Shown piece by piece: positions 1 to 12,329 of a DNA stretch of 64,000 bases; the first letter of the stretch is position 1, and every line of letters begins with the position of its first letter. The stretch is from positions 186,174 through 250,173 of the forward strand of contig CAUYUJ010008091.1 in the NCBI GenBank assembly GCA_963575745.1, in the 5' to 3' direction. Below the pieces are notes generated by a model that did no database searches, had not been told where the DNA came from, and saw nothing but the letters and a program-made list of their open reading frames with translations. This stretch comes from Prorocentrum cordatum (taxonomy: Eukaryota > Sar > Dinophyceae > Prorocentrales > Prorocentraceae). The position numbers and the translations under genes were made by a program.

Positions 1-480
1 CCTCCTCCTCCTCCTCCTTCTCCTCCTCCCCCTCCTCCTCAGCCTCCTCTTCCTCCCCCTCCTCCTCCTCTTCCTCCTCCTCCTCCTCCTCCCTCCCTCC
101 TTCCTTCACCTCCTCCGCCTCCACCTGTTCCTCCTGGTCCTCCTCCTCCTCCTTCCCCCCTCCTCCTCCTCCTCCTCCTCCTCCTCCTCCTCGCTCCTCC
201 CTCCTCTCCTCGTCCTCCCTCCTCCTCTACTATTTCTTCCTTCTCCTCCTCCTCCTCCTCCTCTCCTCCCTCCTCCTCCTCCTCCTCCTCCTCCTCCTCC
301 TCCTCCTCCTCCCTCCTCCTCGCCCCATCCTCCCCTCCTCCTCCTCCTCCTCCTCCTCCTCTCCTGCTCCTCCTCCTCCTCCCTCCTCCTCATGCATAGC
401 TTCCCCATCCTACTCCTCCTTCGTCTCCTCTTCTGCCTCCTCTTCCTCTTCCTCCTCCTGTTCCGCCTCCTCCTCCGCCT
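1..480. repeat. CCT trinucleotide array
   Basis: Nearly uninterrupted CCT/CTC repeats with occasional CCC, CTT or TCG interruptions. Open frames in both directions (poly-Ser, Leu, Pro, Arg, Glu or Gly) follow from the 3-bp period and are not evidence of coding. The array starts before the window edge. Confidence 0.95.
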
Positions 481-650
481 CAGTCATGTGTCATTCATCA
501 TCAGCACCTCCTCCTCCGCCTCCTCCTCCGCCTCCTCCTCCTCCTCCTCCTCATCATCATCACCATCGTCACCATCACCAGCAGCATCATCAGCATCATC
601 ATCAGCACCATCAGCATCAGCATCATCATCATCATCATCATCATCATCAG

Positions 651-704
<54 letters not shown>

Positions 705-1325
705 CCCTCCTCCTCATCATCATCATCATCATCATCATCATCCGCATCAACATCAGCATCAGCATCAGCATGATCAGCATCATCAGCATCATCATCGCCA
801 ACATCATCACCATAATCATCAGCAGCAGCATCATCATCATCATCATCAGCATCAACAGCATCATCAGCATCATCAGCAATAACATCGGCATCATCATCAC
901 CGTCATCATCAACAGCCTCATCATCAGCATCATCAGCATCAAAATAATCATCAGCATCATCAGCATCATCATCATCAGCATCATCGTCATCATCTTCATC
1001 ATCACCATCACAGGCATCATCATGATAACGAGCATCATCATCAACAGCAACGTCATCATCAGCATCATCAGCATCATCTGATTCGTCGTTAGCATCAGCA
1101 TCAGCATCACCATCCTCATCAGCATCAGTATTAGCATCAGCAGCACCATCATCAGCAGCATAATCATCAGCATCATCAGCCGTAGCATCGTCATCAGCAT
1201 CATCAGCAGCATCGGCATCAACATCATCATCAGCAGCAGCAGCAACATCAGCATCATCATCTGCAGCATCATCATCGTCAGCGTCACTATCAGCATCATC
1301 AGCAGCACCATCTTCTTCTTTTCTA
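481..1325. repeat. CAT/CAG trinucleotide array
   Basis: The array passes from CCT into CAT (ATC) repeats with interspersed CAG, giving long Ile/Ser, His or Met/Asp open frames on both strands. No start context, codon structure or non-repetitive peptide is visible. Confidence 0.95.
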
Positions 1326-3300
1326 TAGATGAAAGATAAATATCCTCACCTCGTCTTCTCCCTCCTCCTTCCCATCCCCCTCGTCATCATCACCATCATC
1401 GTCATCATCAACAGCAGCATCAGCATCAGCAACATCAGCATCATCATCAGCAGCATCATCATCCGCAACAGCAGCAGCAGCATCAACATCCTCCTACTCG
1501 TCCTCTTCTTCCGTCTCCTCCTCCTCCTCCTTCTCGATTCCGCTCGATGGCGGCATGAGATGTCGTTCCTCCTCCTCCTCCTCCTCCTCCTCCTCCTCCT
1601 CACCCGCCTCCTTCCCCTCCTCACTCGCATCCTCCTCCTCCTCCTACTCCGCAGCAGCAGCCGCCTCCTTCTTATCGTCCGTCTCCTTCTCCTCTTCATT
1701 CTCCCCCGCCTCCACCTGCTCCTCCTCCGCATCCTCATCCTCCTCCTCCGCATCATGATCCTCATTATCCTCCTCCTCCTGAACCATCTCCTCAAAATCA
1801 ACATCCCTATCCTCCTCCTTATCCTGCTCCTTCTCCTCCTTCCTCTCCTCCTCCTCCTCCTCATCCTCCTCCTTCTCCTGCTCCTTTTCCTCCTCCTCCT
1901 CCTCCTCATCCTCCTCCTCCCATCCGGCTCCTCCTCCTCCTCCTCCTCCATCTATTCATCTCCTCTCTTCCGCTCCTCTTCCTCCTCTCCTCTTTCTCCG
2001 CATCCCATCCTCCTCCTCATCCTCTCCTCCTCCTTTTCCTCCTCCTCCTTGTATTCCTCCTCCTCCTCCTCCTCTCCTCCTCCTCCTCCTCCTCCTCCTC
2101 CTCCCCTCCTCCTCCTCCTCCTTTCTTTACCTCCTCCTCCTCACTCCTCCTCCTCCTCCTCCTTCTCATTCACTTCTCAACCCCCATCTGTCTTCCTTCT
2201 CCCTTCCTCTCCTTCCTCCTCCTCCGCCTCACTCCTCCTCCTCCTCATCATCATCCTCCTTTCATCCTCCTCTCCTCCTCCTCATCCTTCTCCTCCTCGG
2301 CTCGACACGATGACGGCATGAGATTCCTCTTCTCCTCCTCTTCCTTCTCCTTGTCCTCTTTCTCCTCATCCTCGTCCTCCTCCTCCTCCGCCTCCTCCTC
2401 CTCATCCTCCTCCTCATCCCCATCCATCTCAACATCCTCCTCACTCCTCTTCCTCCTCACTTCTCGCTCCCCAATCCTCGCTCCTCACTCCTCCTCCTCC
2501 TCCTCCTCCTCTTCCTCTGTTTCCTCCTCCCCCTCCTCTTCTTCCTCCTTCTCCTCCTCCTGCTCCTCTTCCTCCTCCTCCTCCTCCTCCTGATCCTCCA
2601 TTTCCTCTCCCTCCTCACCTGCCTCCTCTTCATGTTCCTCTCCCTCCCCCGTCCTCCTCATCATCATAAACATCCTCCTTGTCCTACTCCTACTCCCCCT
2701 CCTCCTCCTGCTCCTCATCGTGCTCCTCTTCCTCTTCATCCTTCGCCGCCGCCGCCTCCTTCTATGCCTGTTCGTCCTCCTCCTCCTTCTCCTCCTCCTC
2801 CTCCTCCTCCTTCTAGTCCTCCTCCTCCTCCTCTTCTGTCTCCTCCTCGGCTCGACCCGATGGCGGCATGAGATCAAATTTCGCCGCCTCATCCTTCTCA
2901 TTGTCCGCTTTCTCATCATCATCCCTCATCTCTTCCTCATCCATCTCCTCCTCCTGGTCGTCGTCCTCCTACGCCTTCTCCTCATAATCATCCCCATCCA
3001 CGGCCGCATCCTCATCCGCATCGTCATCCTCCTCCTGCTTCTCCTACTCCTCCTGCTCCTCCTGCTCCTCGTCCTCGTCGTCGTCCTCTTCCTCGTCATC
3101 CTCCTCCTCCTCCTCATCCTCCTCCTCCTGCTGCTGCTGCTCCTCCTCCTCCTCATCCTCCTCTTGCCCCTCCTGAGCCACCGTATCCGTCTCCGTCTCC
3201 TTCTCCTCCTCCTCATCCTCCTCCTCCTGATCCTTCAATTCCTCCTCCTTTTCCTCCTTCTCCTCCACCTCCTCCTCCTCCTCCTCCGCTCCCGTCTTTG
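1326..3300. repeat. Degenerate CCT-rich array with a recurring non-repeat motif
   Basis: CCT-rich sequence with a CAT patch (about 1380-1490). A non-repetitive motif of about 30 bp with core GCTCGA..CGATG.CGGCATGAGAT recurs at about 1533-1565, 2297-2325 and 2846-2878. The motif implies that blocks of the array were duplicated with it. No gene is seen. Confidence 0.85.
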
Positions 3301-4609
3301 CTCTAAACCATGCGCCTCCCTCCTCCCTTCCCCTTCCTCTTCTCCCCGTCCCCCTCGCCGTCTGATATTACGAGCCTCCTATAATCCCCCCCCCTCTTCC
3401 TCGCTCTTCACTCTTCCCCCTTCTCATCCTCGCAACAGCAGCAGCATGGTCACCCGCATCATCACCATCCTCATCCGTCTCGCCCTTCGGTTCCTCGTTC
3501 TGGTCATCTTGATCCTTCCTCCTGCCTGTCGTCGGTGCCATCACCTTACCCCCAATGGAATGGAGGAGAAACATGAGGCGCCCAACCAGAACCACCGTCC
3601 GATGGTTCCGTTCCAAATCGAGGCCCAGGCCGAACTGGCAACACACATGGGGCGGGCGTCGTGTAGGGGCGGCACCTCCCGCAATGACAACGAGAGGACC
3701 TAAGACGGAGAGGGGAAATTGCAGCATGGGTTCGACATGGCTGTTGCGGGTTCTGGGGGGGGGGGTCTTCTCCTCACCCCTCCTCCTCTCCCGTTGCCCA
3801 CTCTCATCATCCTTCCACCTCCTCATTGCCACCCCTCTCCTGCCCTCCCTCCTCCTGCTCCTCCACTTCCGCTTCCCCCCCCCCTCTCGAACCCCCTCCT
3901 CCCTCTACATGTCCGCCCCCATCGCCTTCATCCAATTCACGCCCTGCTGCATCTGTAGTAGAATCCTCATGTTCCTCTTCCCCGTCGTCTTCAACCTCCA
4001 CGTCTCCCCCTTTCTTCATTTCTCTCCCTCCGATCCCCTCATCCTCCGACTTCCATGCCCCCATCCTCAAAGTATCCTCCATCCTCTCCTCCTCGATTTT
4101 CGTTAACCGAGCGCGGGCGATACTCATCCCCCTAGGAAAATAAAGTTCGGGGTTCTCGCGGGGGTAATAAAAGATGTTCCCGGGGAAGGTAAGTTATGAT
4201 GGTGATGATGACGATGACGATGCTGATGATGGTGATCTTGGGCGCTCGGCATAAGGCTGACTCGAGGGATCGCGACGTTCTAACTTGGGCAAACAGAGCT
4301 GGTGAGAATCCCACAGCCCTGCCACAAGCTCGTGATTGCGGACGCTGGTGTGGTGAGACCACCATGGTCATGCTCAGCGTTCTGATGCTGATGCTAGTCA
4401 ACATGAGATGATAGCAACTTCGATTCGCGACTTCCCCCGTGGATTATAAAGTTCGGCCCCCGCGCCTATCTCCACAATTACATCCTGCTGAACGGGGATC
4501 ATAAACATAGAGGGGTTGAAGGGGGGTACTTTATTATCGCCCGTGTTCAGTTATAGCATCTCCCCTCCTTGCCCTCACTCGAAAGCCCTCCTCAATCCTC
4601 ATTTGCCAA
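3301..4609. other. Unassigned region
   Basis: Mixed-complexity DNA. 3301-4130 is still pyrimidine-rich with CCT/CCC tracts. 4130-4610 is unique-looking, with a short GATGATGAC patch at 4200-4230. No motif of a known protein family, tRNA or rRNA was recognised in any frame. Confidence 0.6.
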
Positions 4610-7440
4610 CTCGCCTTGATCATCGTCATCATCATCATCATCATCATCATCAGCAGCAGGATCATCATCAGCATCAGCATCACCATCACCAGCATCAACA
4701 ACATCAGCAACAGCAGCAGCATTATCACCATCACTATCACCATCAGCATCAGCGCCAACAGCATCATCATTAGCATCAGAATCGTCATAATCATCAGCAT
4801 CGTCAACATCAACGTCATCATCGCTGGCAGCATCATCGACATGATCGTCACTACCATCATCCTGATCATCACCATCACCATCAACCTCACCATCATCGTC
4901 GTCATCAGCATCATCACCATCATCAGCATCATCATCACCATCATCATCAGCATCAGCTTGGGCTTTATCATCCGTATCACCAGCATCATAACCACCACCA
5001 CCGCCATCATCATCACCATCACCATCAACAAAATAAGCAGCACAGTCACCATCATCACCAGCATCGGCAACAGCATCATAAGCATCATCATGAGCGTCAT
5101 CATCATCATCAGCATCAGCACCATCGTCATCATCAGCATCATCGTCATCGTCAGCGACATCATCACCCACACCACCATCAGCACAATCATCAGCATTGGC
5201 AGTACCATCACCAACATCAGCATCACTATCACTATCATCACCAACGCTATCACCATCGTCGCACTTAATAAGCATCCTCAGCATCGTCATCATCACCATC
5301 AGCATCATCATCATCACCATCATCCTCATCATCACCATCATCATCACCATCATCATCAGCATCATCATCGTCGTCATCAATCCTCAGTATCATCATCACC
5401 AGCATCATCGTCAGCAGCAACATCATCCTTATCATAGTGCACGTCCTCCTTACCATCCTCATTATCATTCCTCCTGCTCGTCCTCGGTCTCCTCATCGTG
5501 GTCCACTTTGTCCTCCTCCTCATCCTCCTCACCAATATCATCGTTATCCTCTTCATCCCACCCGCCTCGCCTCCTCTCTCCTATTCCTCCTCCTCCTCCT
5601 GCCCACCCGTCTTCTCCTGCTCCTCCCAATATTAAGCTAGTCTCGTCTCTCACAGCTCGCCTCCGTATCTGCTCCTCCTCATCCTCCTCGCCACCATCAT
5701 CACCATCATCACCATCATCACCATCACTATCAACATCACCACCGTCGTCGTCATCAGCATCATCAACATCGTCAGCATCAGCATCACAATCATCATCAAC
5801 ATCAAGTTGGTCTTCATCATCCGTATCACCATCATTATAACCACCACCACCGCCATCATCATCATCATCATCATCAGCATCATCACCATCATCACCAACA
5901 ACAGAATAAGCAGCACCGTCACCCTCATCACCAGCATCGGCAACGGCATCATAAGCATCATCATGAACGTCATCATCATCACCATCATCTTCAGCATCAG
6001 CATCGTCGGCATCACCAGCATCATCGTCATCATCAGCAGCATCAGCAGCCACACCACCATGAGCACACTCATCAGCATTGGCATTACCATCACCAGCATC
6101 AGCATCACCATCACTAGTATCACCAACACTACCACTATCATCAAAATAATCAGAATCCTCAGCATCGTCATCATCATCATCACCATCAGCATCAGCTCCA
6201 TCATCACAATCACCCTCATCATCACCATCATCATCACCATCAGCATCAGCATCAGCATCGTTATCATCAATCCTCAGTCTCATCATCACCAGCATCATCG
6301 TCAGCAGAAGCATCGTCCTTATCATCTTGCACGTCCTCCTTATCATCATCATTGTTATTCCTCCTGCTCGTGCTCGGTCTCCTCATCGTGCTCCACTTTG
6401 TCCTCCTCCTCCTCCTCCTCACCAATATCATCTTTACCCTCTTCATTCCACCCGCCTCACCTCCTCTCTCCTATTCCTCCTCCTCCTCCTGCCCACCCGT
6501 CTTCTCCTGCTCCTCCCAATATTGAGCTAGTCTCGTTTCTCTCCGTTAACCTTCGTATCTGCCAATCCTCCTCACCACCACCATCATCACAATCATCACC
6601 ATCATCACCATCATCACCATCACCATCAACATCACCACCATCGTCGTCATCAGCATCATCACCATCATCAGCATCATCATCATCATCAGCATCAACTTGG
6701 TCTTCATCATCCGTATCAACATCATCATAACCACCACCACCGCCATCTCCATCACCAACAACAAAATAAGCAGCACAGTCACCATCATCGCCAGCATCAG
6801 CAACGGCATCATAAGCATCATCATGAGCGTCATCATCATCATCATCATCAGCATCAGCATCATCGTCATCATCAGCATCATCAGCAGCATCATCACCCAC
6901 ACCACCATGAGCACAATCATCAGCATTGGCATTACCATCACCAGCATCAGCATCACCATCACAATCATCACCAACCCTACCACCATCATCACAATAATCA
7001 GCACCCTCAGCATTGACATCATCATCACCAGTAGCAGAATCATCATCATCATCATCATCACCATCATCCTCATCATCACCATCAGCATCACCATCGTCAT
7101 CAGCATCATCATTGTCATCATCAATCCTCAGTATCATCATCACCAGCATCATCGTCAGCAGCAGCATCATCCTTATCATCTTGCACGTCCTCCTTACCAT
7201 CATCGTGTAAAATGTCTCCTGCTCGTTCTCGGTCTCCTCATCGTGCTCCACTTTGCCCTCCTCCTCCTCACCAGTATCATCTTTATCCTCTTCATCCCAC
7301 ACGCCTCGCCTCCTCTCTCCTATTCCTCCTTCTCCTGCCCACCCGTCTTCTCCTGCTCCTCCCAATATTGAGCTAGTCTCGTCTCTCTCCGTTCGCCTTC
7401 GTATCTGCTCCTCCTCCTCCTCCTCCTCCTCCTCACCATC
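4610..7440. repeat. Higher-order CAT-rich tandem repeat, about three units
   Basis: CAT/CAG/CAC repeats arranged in a higher-order period. The same landmarks recur in order: a stretch containing CATAACCACCACCACCGCC at about 4988, 5835 and 6728; AAGCAGCAC followed by GTCACC at about 5035, 5910 and 6768; ATCCTCAGT followed by CATCATCACCAGC at about 5383, 6270 and 7124; and a CCT-rich spacer ending near GCTAGTCTCGT at about 5636, 6526 and 7371. Units are therefore about 850-890 bp. The minus strand stays open as Asp-rich frames, which the 3-bp period explains. Unequal crossing-over of a large unit is inferred. Confidence 0.88.
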
Positions 7441-8730
7441 ACCATCACCATCATCACCATCATCATCATCGTCGTCAGCAGCAGCAGCCTCATCCTCCTC
7501 TCTCAGCTTCCCTTCCTTCTGGGGGGAATAAGGTGGCAATAACATGGAAGCGGAAAAGGGAGACACTACGGAGGAGTTCACGCAGGACCCCCGCAAGAGG
7601 AAGCAAGACCGAAGAGGACGTCCGTGCTCTCCCAGTGCGGTCACTCTGCGTGGCCCCCTCGTGTGACCTCCCCGTGCCCCCACCCCGTGGCACCCGCCCG
7701 CCAGTGTTTGGGCTGCGGGCGGCCATGTACTAGACCAGTCCGATGCACGCTTCTGCGCGTACGACGACGACCACCGCCACGACGACAGCGACAAGGACGA
7801 CAGCGACGACATCGACGCGACGACGGCGGGACGTTGACGACGGCGGCGGCGACGACGGCGACGGTGGCGCTGGGACGGCATCGACGACGGCGGCGACGAT
7901 GACGGAGACGGCAGGGTGCCCCTCGACGTGGCGCAGCACGCCGCGGCCGTCGACCGGCGGGTCGGTCGCCACGTACACGTCCAGCCGCTTGCAGTTCCCC
8001 AGCACCGCTGCCTCTTGGCGCGCTGGACGAGGCCACGAGCGACGCAGAGGTGTGATAACGCCCATTCCCTCGCGATCTGGGCACCCAGGCGCGACCCCAC
8101 GCATACGCGATCCCATGGATGCGCTCCGCGTGGGGCGCGCGAGAGCCACCCAGCGTCCAGGGGGCCGCGGCCGAGGAGGTCGGACCGCGAGGCTGTGCGC
8201 ATGGACATGCGATGCCCTCCCGCGAGAAAGGGGGGAGGCAACAAGACCAGTGCCTCGACGCCGTGTTTGCCGAGTGCCCTGCGAGCTGGGCATTGCAAGA
8301 CTTTTGCACCGGGCGCTTCGCCGGGGTTCGGGCCCCGGGACCCTCACGGATCGATCCAGCACGAAACAGTTAGCAAAATGATGGGGCCCAGGGCTCCAGC
8401 CGTGGTCGTTAGCGATGCTGCAACGTCGGACCTCAGGGTGACGTGGACCCCCCGAGCTCTCGACCCCTTCCCTCGGCCCTCTTCTCCTCCCGAGTCGTCA
8501 CCCGACGGTCCCCGTGCCCTGTGACGGCCCGCGCTTCTGTCACGCCTCGGCCGAAGGGGTCTGGGAAAGGGCGGTGCGAGCGAGGGCCCACCGAGATGGC
8601 AGCCTCCCTGCCGGCGCCATCGTGCACGCGTGCTCGGGCCGTGCTCGCCCTGGCGGCGTGACCTCTCTCGGCCAGCCGACTTCGCCCAAAGGCCGCATGC
8701 GGCCCGCCCTCTCGGCGACGGGAGGCGCCG
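7441..8730. other. Unassigned GC-rich region with a GAC patch
   Basis: 7765-7910 is a degenerate GAC/ACG trinucleotide patch; the rest is GC-rich unique DNA. On the minus strand around 7910-8040 a short non-repetitive peptide frame is open (it contains GNCKRLDVYVATDPP), but it matches no family I know and runs into the GAC repeat. No gene is called. Confidence 0.5.
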
Positions 8731-8734
8731 AACC

Positions 8735-8850
8735 AGGAGGAGGAGGAGGAGGAGCAGGAGGAGGAGGAGAGGGAGGAGGAGGAGGAGGAGGAGAGGGAGG
8801 AGGAGGAGGAGGAGGAGGAGGAGGAGGAGCAGAAGAAGAAGAAGAAGAGC
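8735..8850. repeat. GGA microsatellite
   Basis: (GGA)n with a few GAGA and GCA interruptions, ending in AAGAAGAAG. This is the same simple repeat, in opposite orientation, as the CCT arrays elsewhere in the window. Confidence 0.93.
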
Positions 8851-9537
8851 AACGCCAGCTACCGAACAGGTGGTCGAGGAAAAGTCGCCCAGCGGTGGGG
8901 CCGAGACTGGCAGCGTGGGCCGATTTCGCAGGCCACCGTCCCCACCCACCACCGAAGACGAAGCCAAGGCCAGATCTGGCGGCCATGGAGGGACGTCTCG
9001 GGCGCCGCGGCCTTCGCGGAGCGTTCCGGAACGGATCCATCCTCGTCCAGACACCGTCCGACCACCCCCTGCGTCCGCCCCGCCGCTCGGTGGCGCGCCC
9101 AGACGGACGGCGTCGGCGGCGCAGTCGTGGGGGAGGCCCTCGAGGTGAAGCCAGGGCGAGGATCAAGTCGGATGAGGGTCCGTCGCGAGTATCTGAGGTC
9201 GGGCGGCTCTGGAGGACGCCTCGGGCGCCGCGGCCCTCTCGGAGCGTCCTCTCGCCGTCGCTCGGACGTCCATTCCCCGTGCACCTGTGGGCGTATCCAG
9301 AGGCCCTCGTCGCCACGGTCGGGCGCGCCGGGCGACTCTCGGGCTGGGGCGAGCACTGCTGTTGGTCCTCGCCCTCGCCCCCCAAATAATTGTTTTTTGG
9401 GGGGACCAAAGATAGTTGCTGGTCAGAAACAAATTTCTCTGGTCCCGACAGCGAGCCCTCCCAGTGGACAGAAAATCCTCAGGATCGGTCCCCAGACCCC
9501 CGCCGGAGTTCTGACGCACAAGTAGAGGCCTCCCAGA
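8851..9537. other. Unassigned region with internal dispersed duplication
   Basis: A segment around GAGGGACGTCTCGGGCGCC (about 8992) recurs around 9205 (GGAGGACGCCTCGGGCGCC) and, more diverged, at 17180-17285. The phrase CGGACGTCCATTCCC occurs at about 9264 and about 16954. These are pieces of a dispersed repeat of unknown type. No coding feature was recognised. Confidence 0.5.
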
Positions 9538-9741
9538 TGGGGTCCGAGTAGATTGGGTCGGAGGATCGCGCCGCATCGCAAATGCATCGCCGATGCATCG
9601 GCGATGCATCGGCGATGCAACGTCGACATCGGCGATGCATCGGCGACGTCGGCGTGGAGAATATCGGGCTGGACATCGAGCAGCATCGCCGATGCATCGA
9701 CGATGCGGCGCGATCCGCCGACTCCATCTACTTGGACCCCA
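9538..9741. mobile_element. Inverted-repeat element, family D (GATGCATCGGC core)
   Basis: About 204 bp with 41-bp terminal inverted repeats: 9538-9578 starts TGGGGTCC and 9701-9741 ends GGACCCCA; comparing the arms by eye gives 4 mismatches in 41. The interior is a short-period array of GATGCATCGGC/GCCGATGCATC, itself palindromic. There is no coding capacity and no convincing target-site duplication. A left-truncated relative lies at about 30870-31010. MITE-like by structure; the mobilising enzyme is unknown. Confidence 0.72.
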
Positions 9742-10465
9742 TCGACGAGGCCTAGAACAAATTTTCCGAGCTGCGTCCAGTCGTGGAGACGAGGGAACCC
9801 CCCCGAGGCCAACTACCGTTGACTCAACTCGCCATCCTCTGAAATTCGATCGCACCGAGACGACGACCAGGGCAGAGACCGACCGACCGACGACCAGCAG
9901 AGCCGACGACGACGATGTACAGAGCCGAGCCTCGGCGATCGGCACATTCGGAGTCGCCGAGGCGACCAGCGACGCCGACAGCCGCCTGGTCGCGCGCGGC
10001 CGCGGCACGAAGAAGTCGCGGCCGTCGCCCAGGACCGCCTCCTTCCAGCTCCTGGGCCGTGGCTTTGACGCGTCATCACGCTGCAACAACGGCAATGATG
10101 CACGCGTGCCCGCACAGCGCGCGTGCCCACAGCGAAGACTTGCCGCAGCGTGAGATGGGTCAGAGCATGGCGGCCATCGGAGTGCAAGGGCGTATGTATA
10201 TGTGTGTGTGTGCGTGCTAGCCATCGTGGACCCCAAACCGTGTTTCATTTCAGCGTGGAGGTTGCGAGTATGCGGTGCAAGCCATGTAGTGCAAGATGTG
10301 TTGGTAAAGCTACGTGTTGTGAGCCGTGTGGGTACAGTCTGCGCGGTGACACTGACGTTATGTGTTGTGAGCTACGACGCGTAAGCTAGGCGGTGTGAAC
10401 CGGAGGTGTACTCCAGTGGGCGTAAGATGTATGATGCATGTAAGATGTATGATGTATGTGCAAGG
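9742..10465. other. Unassigned region
   Basis: GC-rich unique DNA to about 10195, then a GT-rich patch (10195-10220) and degenerate repeats of GTGCAAGC(C/T)ATGT type at 10260-10460. Related fragments occur near 24300-24390, 26750-26815 and 29650-29740. No gene recognised. Confidence 0.5.
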
Positions 10466-10515
10466 ATCCAGGAGGAGGAGGAGGAGGAGGAGGAGGAGGA
10501 GGAGGAGGAGGAGCG
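10466..10515. repeat. GGA microsatellite
   Basis: About 15 consecutive GGA/GAG units. Confidence 0.93.
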
Positions 10516-10789
10516 GGGCGCCCACGAGGCGGCACCGGCGGCAACGTGGCGCAAGCTCGGGAAACCCGCCCGGCGCACGGGCCACCCACGAGGCCCCCAC
10601 GCGGCGGCACGGGCGGCAGCGTGGCGACCGCCACCGTGCCCTGAGGCACGAGTTGGAGTGCCCTCGGGTCCCGTGAAGCTCTCCGTCCTGTCCTCAGTGA
10701 ATGAATACTGCATAGCCCGAACCAGAAACTCCTAAACCTCCCAGGCTTCCCGCGTGGCGGGGCGTGTTCCCGCGTGTCTTTTACAGAGC

Positions 10790-11320
10790 CAAGAGGCCCC
10801 TAAGACGTAGCAGGAAGGCACCAAGAGGCCCCTAAGACGGCCCAAGAGGGGCCAGAGACGCCGAAAGCTAGCTCCAAGAGGTCACGGATGGCCTTCAGGC
10901 GGCCCAAGAGATCCCCAGGACGCCCAAAGAGGGCTCCAACAATACTAACAAGAGGGTACCAAAGGGGCAAAATGATTGATTGTCCTTCTATTTTCGGCAG
11001 ATTACCGTTCGCCCCTTTGCGAGCTGCCCGCGCTCCAAGACAGCCCAAGATGCCCCGAAGATCATGTCAAGACCGCCCAAGAGGGCTGCAAACCGGCTCA
11101 AGAGGGCCCCAAGACGGTCCAAGACAGCCCAAGACGGCCCCCAAGACGGCCCGAAGGGGGGCCCAAGAGAAGGAGCCCGAACGGACATTCCGAGCCTTCC
11201 GCCCCCAGATTGCCCCAAGAGCCCCCCAGAGGCACCCGAGGCGCCCGCAAGAGGCCCCCTATGAGGCCTAAACCAGGCTCCAAGAGGCCCCTTGGAGGCC
11301 CCCCAAACTCTTAGACTCCC
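10790..11320. repeat. CCAAGAGGCCCC-type degenerate minisatellite
   Basis: Imperfect tandem copies of a roughly 12-15 bp unit based on GCCCAAGAGG or GCCCCAAGACGG, broken by a less repetitive 80-bp core near 10955-11035. The same unit builds blocks at 15850-16110, 18200-18760 (and its duplicate), 41680-42215 and 48755-48955, so this is a dispersed satellite family. Confidence 0.85.
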
Positions 11321-11985
11321 GAGGGGGCTCCCAAAAAAATCCCACAGGCATCCAAGAGACAGACCTCGGATATACGACCTAAGCCTGGTGGAGGAATGGG
11401 CCGGAGGCCACCAGGATGTGTATATATAATGTATAGATGTATGTACATATACGAAATCAGAACCATTGGATGCGCGACGCGCGTGCTCAGATTCCCCTTG
11501 CCATGGTGCCAAGCGTATACCGCGCCGTAGGCGCCATATCCAAAAGATCGACGTTGACTTGGAAGCCCACGCGTTGGTGTCTGAAGTCTCACTGAGGCTT
11601 GATATTCGGGGCAGCCCTGGGGCATCCTTGGTCAATAATGGGGCTCTCCTGGAGAATCATTGGGCCTCCGAGGCATCTTGGAGCCACACTCTGTTGTCAA
11701 CAAATTCGAGCTCCAAAACGCCGTCCAGTTCCCTCCGGTGTTCTACTGATTGGGCCCCCTGGAGCTCCGGCGTCCACTCGGGGCCGTCTTGGGGCCTCTT
11801 CGTGGTGCTGGGGGGCTCCTGGGGGAGCCCAGGAACATCTTTGGACTGTCTCGGGGCCCTCTGCGGCGTCTGGGGCTCCTCCGGAAGCCGTTGTCGACCC
11901 TCTTGGAGCTCTCGCGGGGGAGCCTCGAGGGGGAGCCCGGAGGCATCGTAGCACCGGGTTGGGGCCCCCTGGGGGCCCTCTTGGG
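11321..11985. other. Unassigned region
   Basis: No gene recognised. 11410-11455 is AT-rich (TATATATAATG). 11740-11980 contains degenerate TTGGGGCC..CTCTTGG units, the reverse complement of the CCAAGAGG minisatellite. The last part acts as the left flanking repeat of the element that starts at 11986. Confidence 0.5.
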
Positions 11986-12147
11986 TGAAGGGGAACTGGG
12001 ACACACAAATAAATACACACAAATAAAAAGATTCCCCATATTTTCCTATATTTTTTGGGTTTTTGTCTTCCCCCCCACTTCCCATATTTTCCCATATTTT
12101 CTGGGAGTCGCCGATTAATTGTGTCTGTGTGTTTTTTCCCCTCCTGA
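11986..12147. mobile_element. 162-bp element, family E, copy 1
   Basis: AT-rich 162-bp element starting TGAAGGGG and ending CCCCTCCTGA inside GC-rich DNA. The ends form weak inverted repeats (TGAAGGGG..ACACACA against TCAGGAGGGG..ACACACA). The interior holds repeated CCCATATTTTC blocks. It matches 15275-15438 and 40207-40370 along its whole length. The flanks carry an imperfect direct repeat: TTGGGGCCCCCTGGGGGCCC before it and TTGGGGCTCCTCTGGAGGCC after it. Confidence 0.78.
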
Positions 12148-12329
12148 TTGGGGCTCCTCTGGAGGCCCGTCGTCGGCTCTCGCGAGAGCTCTCGCCGGGC
12201 GGTCCTGGGCCATCTCCTGGGGCTCGCGCGGAGGCCTCTCGGGCCGCCGAGGCAGCCCTGGAGCCACATGCTGTCGATCCCACCATCGGTCTCGCGACCA
12301 ACCGATCTCACGATCCAGCTATGAATCTC

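Noticed and set aside
484-1311. Long Met/Asp- or Ser/Ile-rich open frames over the CCT/CAT arrays here and at 4.6-7.4, 36-37 and 52.8-53.1 kb
   Set aside because: A 3-bp period with no stop triplet keeps several frames open on both strands; no non-repeat peptide or gene context supports them.
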